A DNA stretch of 64,000 bases, taken from positions 15,156,609-15,220,608 of the forward strand of contig CM041084.1 of the NCBI GenBank assembly GCA_023079485.1, given 5' to 3'. Shown here one piece after another: positions 10,601 to 23,500 of this stretch (within the stretch, counting starts at the first letter, position 1; each line of letters starts with the position of its first letter). Made by a program: the position numbers and the translations under genes. Origin of the DNA: Archilochus colubris. Taxonomy: Eukaryota; Chordata; Aves; Apodiformes; Trochilidae. Under the pieces are notes generated by a model that worked only from the letters and a program-made list of their open reading frames with translations, was not told where the DNA came from and searched no databases.

Positions 10601-12688
10601 GAATTTGTAGGTACATATACAAAATTAGTTCTAAAAATGAAAGCAGGAATATTTAGGAACGCCAGTGTTCAATAAATAGAATCATTAGAAAATTAAATCC
10701 TGTCAGAATGATAAAGCAATTCCAAATAGTAAAAAAATAAAAAAATATGGTACACTACTCATAAGGATTTTTTAAAAAATACACCCATAAGTAATTCCTC
10801 ACCAAAACTTCCCTTCTTCCTTTAAGAGATCTATCCAGATGTCTCCCTGCTGTATCAGTCTCCCAGCTAAAGGAGCAATTGCAGCATCAACTTAGGTGCT
10901 TAAGCAGAGTCAGAAAGTCAGTCAGATTGCTGAGCATATTGTACCTTCAAAATCACCCACAACCCTAGAAGGATCTAGGATTTCTCTAGAGGTATCACAA
11001 CTACATCTACTCACTTTTGCTTTTCCTAATTTCTCAAATCATGCAATAAATTTAGGTACAGATTCTGAGCAGCAGCAGCAGGAGTTTCTGGATTAGTAGC
11101 TAGGCTATGAACACTCACCATTAAAATAATTTAAGGCATACATGGCTTTCTCAAAATGAAGAAAAAGGTTTAAGAATTATTTCTTCTTAAAGTCCCTGTT
11201 AAATCTGGATATTGAAAGAGGAGCTTCTCCTCCTTTGCTTGCTGTAATATAGCCTGTATTCATGGTTCATCAAAAGGAATCAACATCATGAGGTCCCACA
11301 AGTTTGCTTCACACAGGATTTGTGTGTAGTTGGGCCTCAGGTTCCCAACAAACTCATTATATTCTCCAGTGTTCAGGAATTCATATGATTCCTATTAAAA
11401 CACTGGCAACAATATTTCACAATCTCCTAAGTTTTTCCTTAAAAACAATATATAATGTAGCATTAGTGCAGTACTTGATAGTAGCTCTTGTAACTTCCAA
11501 AATAATTGTAGGCTGCTTCAATACATTTGGGATTCCATGCTGCAAACTTAATCCATTGCTGCAGTAGCAGCATACAGTTTCTGAACAGGTGTCCCATTAA
11601 CCTAGTTACATGCCCAAAAGCAAGCAAAAGTTTGATCCAAATGCCACTGGTAACGCTGCCCAGACACCTGGCTTAAAGCTATGGGTGTATACTAAGATTT
11701 TGTGATTGAAACATATTCATGAAAATCCCCTTGCATGCCTGTCAGCTAGGTGCTTGGCATTAATTTTTCGTTTTTTCTAGCTCCAGGAGAATTTCCTTCC
11801 TTGGTCCCTTACATAAAAGGTTCACTCTATAGTTACATTCTTCTCCACTACTCTCGTTTTACTCTGCCCTACCTGCCTTCCATAACACAATGTGTCTTGT
11901 ACACCTATTCCCTCCATCTCTCTGCATCACCTAAGTAACATGGCAAGGAACCAGGTGCCCTCCAGAAGGAGCGTGCTGACTGAAAAGATGCTTGCAGACA
12001 TGAGCCCGGGTGCGTAAGGCTGGTTGAGTTCTGTGCAGCTGAGCCAAGAGAAGAGCTGGTTGCAGTGGCAAGAGTCAGTTCCCAGCTCCCTGACCTCCTC
12101 TGTGCACCATTACAGATCAGTCTGGCAAACACAGGTAGACATCAAAAAGCAGTCAGATAGGAAGAGAGAGGAGATGTGACTTGCCACCTTGCTTAACTGT
12201 GACCTGTATCCTCTTGCTCAGCTTTGTGGAACCATGCTCTAAGACTGCATGGCCCTGCATGAAGCAGTAATGTCACCTCTCCATCCAGCTCTGCGATGTC
12301 CCCCTCCCATGCACTGACAAAGATCTCTGCATGGCTGTATAACCAATTCACTCATTTCAGCCACCTTCTTTTTCAGAGAGATCAGTTTTCTAAGCTGGCT
12401 CAATAAATATCTGTACTCTGTCCTGCAAGTAAATATGGGGATTGCAGTGACAGAAGGCTCAGTGAAGAGTGGGACTTTCCTTAGACATTCCAGCTATACA
12501 TTTTCACATTATTGAGGAAGCAGTTGATATTTTCAATACCTGTTCAGAGCATCTCTTTTGTGCCAAAGCTTGGTCCTGTGAGAGGGTCAATAACTTTTTC
12601 TCCATGACAAAAGAGATTAAAAGCAACAGCTGCAAGACACAACTGTACAACCAGTCATCTTCACTGGGCAAGAAAAACTTGACCTTAC
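7614..12688 (-). other. SVIL: SVIL 5' intron (5.07 kb)
   Basis: Intronic, AT-rich sequence between the 67-nt and 85-nt exons. I see no recognisable repeats or genes apart from short T and A runs. Predicted ORFs are short and unsupported. Confidence 0.75.
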
Positions 12689-12755
12689 CTTAATGCTCTC
12701 TTCCTATGGAGCAATCGTGAAGGTTTAAATCTGATTGAGTTTCCTTTTTCAAAAT
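12689..12755 (-). other. SVIL: Probable SVIL 5' UTR exon, 67 nt
   Basis: On the minus strand a strong pyrimidine tract ending gtttttttcacag|ATTTTG precedes a 67-nt segment that ends ATTAAG|gtaagg. In the frame that would continue into the 85-nt exon as SVIL it contains TGA, TAA and TAG, and no ATG follows the last stop. If this exon is included, translation must therefore start at the MKRK methionine. A different frame (bases 3-67) is entirely open but meets a TAG inside the 85-nt exon. The splice signals are good on both sides, but assignment to SVIL rests on position and strand only. Confidence 0.72.
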
Positions 12756-15700
12756 CTGTGAAAAAAACAAATAAACAAAAATAAACTATAGTGAAAATGC
12801 TTTAACAAACAGGGAACTTTTAGGAAACTAGGTTATAGTCTCTAATCACAGTCCTTTTCCACTGGAAAAGACTACAAAGGTTTTTCCTCTATTCAAAGGG
12901 GCATAAGCTGCTATGTCCAACATGGTGATAAACCAAAGTTCTGAAAAATTAATCCAGACAGTAAACACATCAAAAGCATAAGCGCTTTCCGGAACTATGT
13001 TCTAATCCTATATTCATGGTGTAGCACTGCAGTCTAGGAATATAATTTAAATTCCTTTACTCAAGTTTCCCAGCATATAAAATGGGCAGCAGACATGTTT
13101 ATGATGCATTCTGCAAATGACAAATGCTGCGAGCAGCAAGAGAATTTTTGGCTTCAGCCTAGCAATACTGTAAAAACTGCATATTCATTGTATAAGTCAG
13201 AGATGCCCAGCTGGGGATCTGTTGCAACAACAGCATAACACCATCACTGACAGCAATATTTCTGAAGGTTTTCTACTGTTTGGAAGCTCCTTTTTTTTTT
13301 TCCTGAATAGCCTTGGAACATGCTTACTTTCAGAGATGAACACATTTCACACTGAGAGCAAAACTGTGTCAGATGCAGCCTTATGTTCAAAAGTATGTAG
13401 AACAAAGCCACTAGTTCCCAAACCTCTGTGAACCATAACAACCAATGGGCAATCTTCCCTCTCTCCTCATAGATTTAACTTTTTCATTTCTGCAGTTAAG
13501 AGCACCATCACAGGCTCTAAGCAATGATGAGGAAACAAGAGGGACCAGTGCCCCAAACACTTCCTCCATTAAACAATAAGGATGCTGGCCAGTACTGTGA
13601 CTGCACCTGGTCTGTGACTGCTGCTGTAAAACACATGAAGATACTAACAATTTACTCCAAATGGAGTAAATTGCCTTCTGTTTCCATCCATATTGTCAAC
13701 TACCCCAAGACCCTAAGTTAATAAAAAATTGGTCACTGACAGTGTTCATTTTAATTTTCAGAGACAGACCTGAATATTACACAACCTGTTCATTAAAATA
13801 ATTCAAAAGCAGCAGCATCCTTTTTACTCTACCTCAAAACTGAGATTTAATTATTTCAAAGAAGAGCTAACTGGCAAAACAATTTTTTTTATTTTTAAAA
13901 ATACTTTTAAATGTAAGTAAGATGGTCCTTATTTTTGCAGAAAGGGTTTAAAGAAAATTATAGCTGACCACACAGATCTTAGTTTAGAGAATGTTTATTT
14001 TTTCTATGTCTTTCAAAACTTTTCACCCTCCTCCTCTCTTCCACATCTTTGTGTCACTTCTCCAGCTAAACAAATTTTTAAAAAGAAGAAAAAAAGACCA
14101 TTTTAACAGCTTGGTAAAGTCTGAGAACATGCAAATAGGCATTTTTAGACATTGCAGATTTCAAGCAGCTTTACTAATAGCATTCTTCAACTTTAATAGG
14201 CAACTTTTTCCTATCTTTGTTCAGCTATTTTCTCTTTCCAAGTGAGAAGACATACAGCTTACACAGAAACATCTTCCTAGGCGAAAACAAAGTATTATAA
14301 GAAAACCAGTATGAATAGTATATAAATCATTGTATTTTACATTACAATATTCAAAAGAATACTCCATGCCATAAGTATCCTCTAAAGAGGCCAGATTTAC
14401 ATTAATGTGAGAAGGGTATGCAGTAACTTAAAAAGCCCAGCTCAGTATCAGCTTAGCTAATCAGAACCAGGCACATCTTAAATTTATAGCTGTTTTAACG
14501 GGATATAACCCATCCCACAGCTTTTGGCACTGAAACAGCTGTCCACCATGAAAACGACAAGCAGACCACAGAGAAATTCTCCCTACCCTCGCCAAAACTG
14601 GAAAGAGGATATGAGAAGGGAAGTAAGTAGCTTTTCTTGCTTTGCTGGAAGAAGAGGTAAAAGGGCTGCTAAGAGAGGGCACACAAGCCTGTCTGCCTCT
14701 TGCTACCTATTAAGCACATTCAGTAACATTCATAAATACCACTTCTACAATGCTTAAAAAATATCTTAAACCTTTGCCGTATTTCACCGGGGAAAGCTTC
14801 TCTCTTCCCCACCTGCCTTGAGCACAGAAAATCCAACCAGACAATCATATTCTACACAGTTTTGATATTTTATATATTTCCTTCCGTTCAAATTAAACCC
14901 CATGTGGGAGGATTAACATCCAATAAAACTTACTTACTACACTATGGAAGTCTTAAAATTAAGTACAAACATAGGAGAATAAGTAAAACAACTCTGCTTC
15001 AAAAGAAAATAAATACAGCCACAAGAGAAACAGTTTCACAGTCTTAATTCAATGGTTAATTTAAAGGAAAAAAAACCACCCTCACAGTACCTGATACACA
15101 GAAGGAAAATCTTTGCAACAGCATTTTGTTTCTTCTTTCACTGAAGAATACTAAACATGCTTATAACCACATTAATATACTTTTGTATTTAAAATTAAGA
15201 GTATATTTACTGAACTGTAAATCCAACTTGCTCAAAAGCTTAACCATTTGTTCAGTTTAGTCGTCCCCCTTAGGGACAAACTACCAGATAAAACCACTAT
15301 CCAGAGTTTAATACATAGGAAATTAAAAATGCTGACTATAAAAAACGTAAATGCAACCTTCCAGCATTACTGAGTATATTTAAAGGCCCTAAGTCGAGGG
15401 CAAGCTAAGCTAATTAAAAGATCCATCTAATCGGATCTTTCAAAAGTGTCCTTTAGGAAATAATGAAATAGCCTAAGTGACTAACTGCATACTGATTGCT
15501 AAAGGAGCTAATGTAGCTGCAGCAGAGCCAAACAATATTTATACATGCACACATATAAACAAGAGAGATTAAGCACACACAAATGAACTGCAGTTTCTTC
15601 CGTCTACTTGGAACTCTTACCTTGCTCCTCAGAGTATTTAACATTTCCCAAATAGCTGGAGATCCAAGGATTTCTGAACATGGTTGCACAAACAAAGGAT

Positions 15701-17627
15701 TCGGCAAAGAGAAACTACAATAGCAGCTAATTCTCAAGCAGCCACAGCCCTAGGCCTGTCTTAGCAATATCGTGGAGAGATTTTTCATAGCACAGGACTG
15801 GAGCTGTCAGGCTATCACATCCCAGGGAGTACAGTAAATGCATAGCAATAGGCTGCAAGCTGGAGCAGCTCAAAGCAGTAATCAGATTACAAACAGAAAT
15901 TAGGCACATGAATGCTAAAACAGATTGGGCAACGGTGATTGGGAGAATTATAATATTAATACTTCTAAGATCTAGCCGAATCACACATCATATTCCTGCA
16001 AAATGAATGCAGAACCCCTAGATCCTCATATTAAAAAAGGAAAAAACCTCAAAGAAGAGGAATAATTCCTTCATATCTCTAATCAGGATAAACTGCAATG
16101 TTTGCTTCAATAAAAGAGCATCCAAGCTGCCAAAAAGTGGACTCTGTTAATCATATCATTATGCTATACGTTTTGCCTAACTATTAGTTGGAACATTTAA
16201 AACAGACAAGATTTATGGATAACATATGAGCAAAACTACTGGTGGGGGTGGGGATTTAAGAACAGACACCAGAGCTCCAAATATCTTAAGACAGAATGAG
16301 TAAATTTACACAGAAGTACTGTTTAGCTACCATTTTTTTTTTAAAACCATTTGATGGATTTTTGGATTGAAGAGTCTAGAGTCTCGTTCTAAAAGTCTAG
16401 AAGTACACGTTAAAATAGCACAACAATTCTGGCTCAGTCTTCCACACTGAACTACTTGATTGTCTAACACATACACACACACACCAAGCAGCATTAAATG
16501 TGACTGTAACAGGTCCATGCACTTAACCTTATCCAACAAAGGACAGTAATGGCCTACTAGCTACCCTCCAACAGACTTCTTCCCTTCAAAAACATTTCAA
16601 CTAATATCAGTAGAAAATTTACCATGAAGCTGGTTTGTCAGGACCACAAAAATATCACCTAAAAGCAAAAGACTCAAGTTCTTGCCTATTCTTACCTGGT
16701 TTTATGACACTTGCTACAACAGGACTCTGATCCATGCTGGGAAACTCCACATACAGGCAAAACATAAGCAGCAGTGCTGTGAAAAACTGCTAAACCACAA
16801 GAGCAAAACAATCTATCAAAACCTAATAATTTCTGTTGGCTCACCATGAAGCAGTATGTAGCCCATCTAGGTCATCAGACACTGCTTTTCATGCTAAGAA
16901 GTTCTTGCAATTGATAGAACAACATACACTCCCATCTTGTCCAATGCCCCTTCTATTTGTATTTATTTATCTTTGAACACGGATAATGTTCATGCCACAT
17001 CAACTGGAGCACCTCTCATTAGCTGATCTTTCAACAGCCCAGAAATCCCTGGAACAAGAATCACCCAACACATGGAACATGGCATTGAAACCTCTGACTC
17101 ACCATGTATTGTCCTCTGTTCAGAAATACTTAGTGGCACACACATTTTTTTTTTCTATGCCTGTAACCTTAATGCCTCTCACATTTAATTCTAGCCATTT
17201 CACAGCACTGCCCATAGAACACACACTGAGCACTGCTGGGCTCTCTTGACCAGCTGTAGAGGCCTACATGTACTCAAACCTAGCAAAAGTAAAAGCAGTA
17301 ACAAAAGAATAGCACCAATTGATTCTGGTACAAACTTGTCATTAACCCCAGTATCCACTTTATGGCCTAGACATAAGTGCTTAGAACACAAAACTGAGTC
17401 AGTGCAGAAATTACAAAGAAGGTGCTGGTAACAGCTAATGGGGACATTCTGGACCAGTATCTATGTGGGTGTACCAATAAAAAACCCTGCCCAGTTCTGA
17501 AAACACCAAGTTTCAGAACCCTGCTTGATCTTGTGAATAGAAGTTTATCACCTGGAACATTTTAAGCACCTGTAACTCATCTGGTACACAGTGAGGGAAC
17601 TGTTTTTCCTAAAGTGCAGACAAAGTG
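12756..17627 (-). other. Presumed SVIL 5' intron, unremarkable
   Basis: No gene or dispersed repeat was recognised. It contains small homopolymer runs, an (AC)n-like stretch near 16470-16484 and a short inverted repeat at 15417-15440 (AAAGATCC, 8-nt loop, GGATCTTT). Confidence 0.6.
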
Positions 17628-18004
17628 TTCAGTTTAGAGAATAGGAGGCTGAGGGGTGACCCCATTGCAGTGTATGGCTTCCTCATGAAGGGAAGAAATG
17701 GGACTGGCACCAATTTCTTCACTCCTGTGACTGAGAACAGGACTTGGGGGAAATGGTAGGAAGATAAATCAGGGGAGGTTTAGATTAGATATTAGGGAAA
17801 TGATTTTCCCCCAGAGGGTAGATGAACAGTGGAACAGGTTCCCCTGTTAAGTGGTCACAGCACCAAGCCTGCCTGAGTTCAAGAAGCATTTGGATGATGC
17901 TCTCAGGCACATGGTGTGATTCTGGGGGTGCTCTACACAGGGATAGGAGTTGGACCTGATGATCTTTAATGTCCCTTCCAACTCACCATACTTCATGATT
18001 CTAA
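17628..18004 (+). mobile_element. CR1 LINE, 3' end fragment
   Basis: The plus strand reads ggaggctgaggggtgaccc near the left edge and ends gttggacctgatgatctt, then cccttccaactcac, then catgattctaaat. This is the 3' UTR and terminal octamer-type end of an avian CR1 in sense orientation. About 375 nt remain and it is 5'-truncated. No ORF survives. It lies opposite in orientation to SVIL. Confidence 0.94.
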
Positions 18005-18771
18005 ATAACACTTAATAATCTAATGGCTGTAGCGTTTCACAAGGCTGAACAAGTTAGAGTTGACAGCTGAGTTGATGCAATTGTTCAAGGTTGCCAAGAA
18101 CGACAGTCCTACCCATTTCTTTCTGTGAGACCTCTTCTAGGCCCCGCTCTCCTGGTGACCCAGTCAGATGAATAAACTGGTAGTAAATACTCAGTTTTGG
18201 CATTCTCTACAGGAGGTGCCAGAAAAAAGAAAAAGACACAGATCTTAAGATCAGGAAATGGATCAATCCTTCTGGGTACCAAAGGATGTGAGCTCAGCTC
18301 AATTGTCACACCCATGTCTGCAAACACCCCATATGAGGGAGAAGGAGGGGTGTCCTTGAATTTATGGAGGGAGGGGGTAGGCTCACATTCCTCTGCGTTA
18401 CATCATCTCCAATTTTTTGTCCTCAGCACCCTTCTTATGAACAAGGTGCAGAAGGTAATGCTCACAGAGCTGTAGAAAGACAGGAACACTCTAGAGTGCC
18501 TTTCACAAATGTGTGTATTTTAAAGAGGTTCTTGCCTGTGCTGTTCAAATTCTACTCACAGGATGCAGAAAGAGGCCACTTTCTCCAACAGCTCTGGCTA
18601 CCACCAGGGAAGGAACACTTGTGATAGGGCTTTGGTACAAGTAGGACTCCCTTCCCTGCTATTTACGTCTGGCAGGTCAGGAATAGAGGGACCATCTCAT
18701 GGGAGCACAGAGAATTATTATAGAGAAAAGTAATATCTCCAATAAAAGAAACATCTGCACTAAAGTCTTCT

Positions 18772-18798
18772 AAAAAAAAAAAGAAAAGAAAAAAAAAA
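18772..18798 (+). repeat. A-rich low-complexity tract
   Basis: Mostly A with two interspersed Gs. Non-coding. Confidence 0.9.
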
Positions 18799-21700
18799 CC
18801 CAAACAAAAATCCAAACAAGCTGCCTTCTTGTTAGGTTGGAAGGTGATCACCAGTCATGGCTCTATGAACTCACAGTAGGCCTAGAGATGCTGAAGCATT
18901 AGGTTATTATATCAACGCTACACACTGTGCATAGACATGGGAAAGATGCAACTGTATGTAACTGACACCTTCCTTGCCTTCTTTCCATCAAAAAGGGATT
19001 TCCTATTGCAGGACAGGTCTCTCAGCTGTCCCTTAACTACCTTTGGCAGTGGAGAAGGTATCTTAATAAAACCAGCACATCAGCAGGATCAAGCAATGGT
19101 ATAAAGAGAGTCTTAGATTTAGCTTTTTGTTCCTTGTTTAGAAACAGTAGGTTTATGAGCAAGCCTTTCCCAGAAGAAAAGAAATCCATCTCAAAATACT
19201 TGATAAGGGAAGGAAGAAGAGTATTTTGTCCTTCAAAGTAATCCTGTCCCTGGGACCTACAAGGATACTCAGCCAAACTATGTTATCAAGGCTGTGTTGC
19301 AAAGAACTTGTTAAGTTCTTGTCCTCCTCTGCCATAGTTAATTCTTGAGCATTAACAGCCTCCAACATAAGCAAACAAAGAGAGAACAACAGTCCAGCCC
19401 AGAAAGGAGGGCAGCCCAGCTGGAAGTTAAGTTTGCAATCTGGGCAAAGAGCTAGAGGTTAAGCATGCATACATTTCAAATCTGAGACTGGTCATGAAAG
19501 ATCAGCTGGCAGCTAAATGTTGTTCTGAAGCTTCCCACAGGAAGGGAAGGAAAAGATATTCCTTTTTTTCTGGCAAAACTAATCACTGTAATCAAAGCTA
19601 GAGTTTGAACAGCTTGCATAGCTATTCCCAACTTACAGGGCAGCCATCCCCAAAGCACTGAAGAGTTATGAATCAGGTCCCACCAAAATCAAGTCTTTTT
19701 TCTTTCTGAATTTTGATCTCTTATGAGTTTATATTTAGAAGTGTTCCTCTGTGATAAGGAGAACTAGATACTTTGTTGTGACTTGCAATTATCATAAAAA
19801 CAAAAATCAAAGAACCCTATGACAGCTTTTTGAAGAAAGCCTAAAAAGAAAAAAAATATCAAGAATTGAAAAGAAAACCCACACTGACTGCAAAGAAACT
19901 TTCAGTAAATATGCTAGTTCAGTAAACAGAAAATTGAGATGATCTGTATAAATAAGATGATGAAATCGTATTTTCTCTCTCACACGACAGGAAGAGGTCT
20001 AAAACAACTCAGGAACCTTATTTCACTGCTGCTCTTCTTGCCAAGGAGAACACCCTTGGAACAGCAAGTCAAAGTGAGCTTTACTAAGACATGAGATGCT
20101 GTGGATGATCAAAGAATGAAGGTCAGAATAGAGAGCTAAACCAGACCACTCTCTTCCATCACTCCTTCCCTCCCAGGCTACTTACCCACCTTGAGCCACC
20201 CCATCAGTTTTTGGTGCATATGCATCTGTTTCTGAAGGGAAGTGACAAGGCATGGCAAAAGCTTCCCTGTTCTTATTTCCCCTCCTCCCACTCTCCAGCA
20301 ATTTCTGCCCAGGTGTTCAAGGCATAATTTAGCCCAAAAGGTAAGGACAAAAACATCTAATAGAAGATTACTTCAATAGAATAATCACATAACAGAAAAT
20401 TATCATCCTGAGTCATGTTCAGGCAGACACAGAATGTATTCTGGCTTGGCAATGCTAGTCAGTTTTGTCTTCCCCATCCAAACCCCATGTACATGGGTAG
20501 CTGATATTCATGTTTCCTTAATGAAGGACATTCATATCAACTTTTAAATTACAATAATCTATGTATGGTATCACCTCTCCAGAGGGATGCAAATGTAATA
20601 CTTTTCACTTTATGTTTTTTTGTTTTTTGGGGTCTTTTTCCACAGTCTTTGCTTTTGTCTCCAATGTGTAACAGTTTTGAATAATGATCCTGGCAAGAAG
20701 AATTCTGTTTGGCTATTAATTATGTTTGGGACAAGTCTTCAGATCAACTTCAGCACTGTGTTGTGTATGTGGTGTACTTTAAAACAGGACATATTCAAAG
20801 AGATCAAAAAAGATGATTCGTATGTATTAAAAAGGGGGGTAAGTTTTTTTAGTACAAGATAATAGATATGTTAAAGAAAAGGGATGGTCTTTTTCTACTA
20901 TTTACTCACATGCTCAGGAAGAAGGAAGAAAACCAGGTATTTTTGACACAGTGTATAAAATAAATAAACTCTTTCAGTCCCTGGATTACTATTTCAAATT
21001 TAAAGAAATCTGACTGAAATAAATAATTTTAGCACCAAAAAAAAATTCCAAAAAAAAAAGGTGATCTTTGTCCTTTTCTATCTTTCTACACATTTTCACA
21101 ATACAAAACCTAAAGGTTATGTTCCCTGACATTCCTACATCTCACATCACTGTTCACAAAACCGTATGGCAGAAATGTAGCATAATTAAAAGATCTTCAG
21201 GGTTTACCTGTAAGAGTAGGACCAGTATAGAGTAGCTCCTTAAAGGAAGTTCAAAGGCCACACACCCCTCTCACATGTGGTAGTCAGATAGAGAATTGAG
21301 GCACATAATCTGAATTGAGTCACACCTATTTGTTGGCCTGAAATCAAAAGATGTCAGGTAGGCACAGGGCCAGGATTAGGCATGGACTGAGAAGACTGGA
21401 GATGAGTAAGGAACTCCTGTCCCAGCTGCATGTACAATGTTACTGATAAAAAAGCCCTAGGAAAAATGGGCTTTTACCCAGAAAAACAACATCTGAGAGA
21501 TGTCACGCCACGGCTCTCTCTAAAGCAGTTGCAGTTCAGAAGGCACAGGCTTAGCCACAGATCTGTGGACATCCTTCACTGAAGTCATGCCACAAGCAGC
21601 ATCTTTTTCTTTACTACTGCAGTGAAAGCTTTGCTGCTGCAGTCACCAAGGGTGTCAGCCACTGATGGGAGAGATGTACTGCAAAACTCCTTTCTCTAAA

Positions 21701-22646
21701 CAAGTGACCAGGGATTCTAGAATGGGTTTCCCCACATTCTGACACTTCTAGTCTCTTCAGTCTCCGGAAAACTTTCTGCCAGAGTGCCATACAACCTTCA
21801 CAAGTCTGTCTCTCTGCTTCGAGTGGCAAGTGGCCCTGTGAAGTTAAGTGATCAAAAAGCACAGCCACTCTACTGAGCTTTCTCCCAGCTGCCCTTGAAA
21901 ATCTCTGCACTGCTCTCTCCACACGCACATAAAAGCCCAGAAAGGGAGCAGAGAGAGGCACGCATACCAACAGGGAAGAACTTATAATAAAGTTCTTCAG
22001 GGCTTCTCAATAGTCATCTAAGGAAAACATCAATTTTATTTACCACAATGTGATGTGACACTTTGCAGGCCACATCAAATCCCTCCATGCTTACCTTGAA
22101 TATAACTCATTTTCAAGCCTTAGGCAGAGAACAAATGCATTACTCTAGCTACCATCCTGCTTAGAGCATTTTTTTCTCAGAAAATTAAGTACTTAGCAAA
22201 AAAATAAAGAAAAAGCAATTGCTACATTCAAGAGCTAATGATCAAGGTAGGACAGCTAAACCACATGTACTGTCACTGAAAATAACATCACTATGAATAA
22301 GCATGTGTATCAGGCTTAATTTGCATCCAGCATAGCTAAGCAAAAACTCTTGAGGAAAGAAAACTTAGTTATCACTGTGATGCTGCAGTTCTGGAAACTG
22401 TTGTCTAGAGAACAGGTTTCAATTCATAGCAGCTACAGCCTTTAATCTTCATTGCCCTCAAACTCCCTATTCCCCTGAAAAAAATCACAAACGTGCCCAG
22501 TGCTCAGGAGGGTACCAATCACTAATAAAAAGTTAATCACAATTCAGATCAGAACTTTTCCAGAGCTGCCCAGGAAAGCTTGCACAGCACAGGCTTGTAC
22601 TGTACAAAGTCTAAATATCTGGGGATTTCAGTAAGGAAAAAACAGC

Positions 22647-22666
22647 TTTTTTTTTTTTCCCCCCCC
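22647..22666 (+). repeat. T12C8 homopolymer junction
   Basis: Twelve T followed by eight C, making a pure pyrimidine strand. It is a likely site of length variation. Confidence 0.9.
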
Positions 22667-23139
22667 TCTTTTTAAAGCCTTTTTGCACTTAAAAGTGAAT
22701 TTTTAGGAAGTGGGTATGAAGCGACCTAGCAAAGTCCTGTTTTGTACACAAGCAGTGAGTGCCAATATTCCCCTTATGGGAGCAGGATCACTCCTTTAGT
22801 AACAACCTTCCAATAACGGGCATAAAACTGCACAAGCAGAAAGAAGCAGCAAGTCCTGAAGTCTGACCCAGAAAAAAATCATTCCTCTTAGTTCAGGTGT
22901 GTCTCAATGCAGGCTGCACAAGGAATTAAAACACACTTCTTATCAATGGCCAGCGAAAAACATTTATGGAATACCAGCATAAAATGGCATCTAAGGTTAT
23001 AACCAAGCACGTGAAAGAGAACTACAGCTATTAACATTTACACAAAAGGATTTTATTTTTTTAAAACCGTTTCTAGCATTACACTTGATATTTGCCAAGC
23101 AGAGCTGAGCTCTGGCAGCTGTGCCCAGGCAGCAGCAGC

Positions 23140-23500
23140 AGCTCCCTGAGAGCGGGCTGTCAGCACCGCAGTACTGGGTCGGATCTCCCGGGGTCTGGGC
23201 TGGATCCGTTCTGTGCTGCATGCTCCCTGCTGCCACCCAGTATATTCTGTCCCCAGACAGGACTGCCGCAGCTTGCCTAATAAGGCCACACGCGAGTTGA
23301 CTGGCTGGCTTATAGGTCACCCAGTGTTTACCTTCGGGAGGCGAAGAGGCTCGGCGAGCCCTTCCCGAGAGCAGGGTCACTGCTCCGCCAGCCCTGCGCC
23401 GGCAGAGCCACGGGAACCTCGGCTGATCAGCACTGGTCGGGAGCCCTCTCAGCTCCTCTGCGAGAAGTTAACCCCAGCCAGCAGCTCACAGCCGAGGGAG
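23140..23500 (-). promoter_or_regulatory. CpG-dense patch, candidate alternative promoter/first exon
   Basis: About 21 CpG dinucleotides occur between 23153 and 23493, in a window where most neighbouring 60-base lines have none or one. GC content is visibly raised. On the minus strand (SVIL sense) a plausible donor CTCCCGAAG|gtaaac ends a potential first exon at 23332, with the candidate transcript start to its right. On the plus strand donor-like sites also exist near 23530 and 23552 (GGAA|gtgaga and TTCAG|gtacag), so transcription direction is not settled. Long open frames across the patch are what GC-rich sequence produces by chance. Assignment to SVIL is inference. Confidence 0.45.

Larger units (their letters stand above)
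18005..23139 (-). other. Presumed SVIL 5' intron/flank, no gene seen
   Basis: An AT-rich non-coding stretch. It holds an A-rich tract at 18772-18798 and a T12C8 homopolymer junction at 22647-22666. The 118-codon open frame at 21614-21970 (minus) has no recognisable domain, and I do not call it a gene. Confidence 0.55.

Noticed and set aside
15417..15440. Short inverted repeat with 8-bp arms as a terminator or structured RNA
   Set aside because: Arms are short and such hairpins are common by chance; intrinsic terminators do not apply in a vertebrate gene.
21614..21970. 118-codon minus-strand ORF
   Set aside because: No recognisable domain, no splice borders or polyadenylation context noted. 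Length is compatible with chance in a slightly GC-richer patch.
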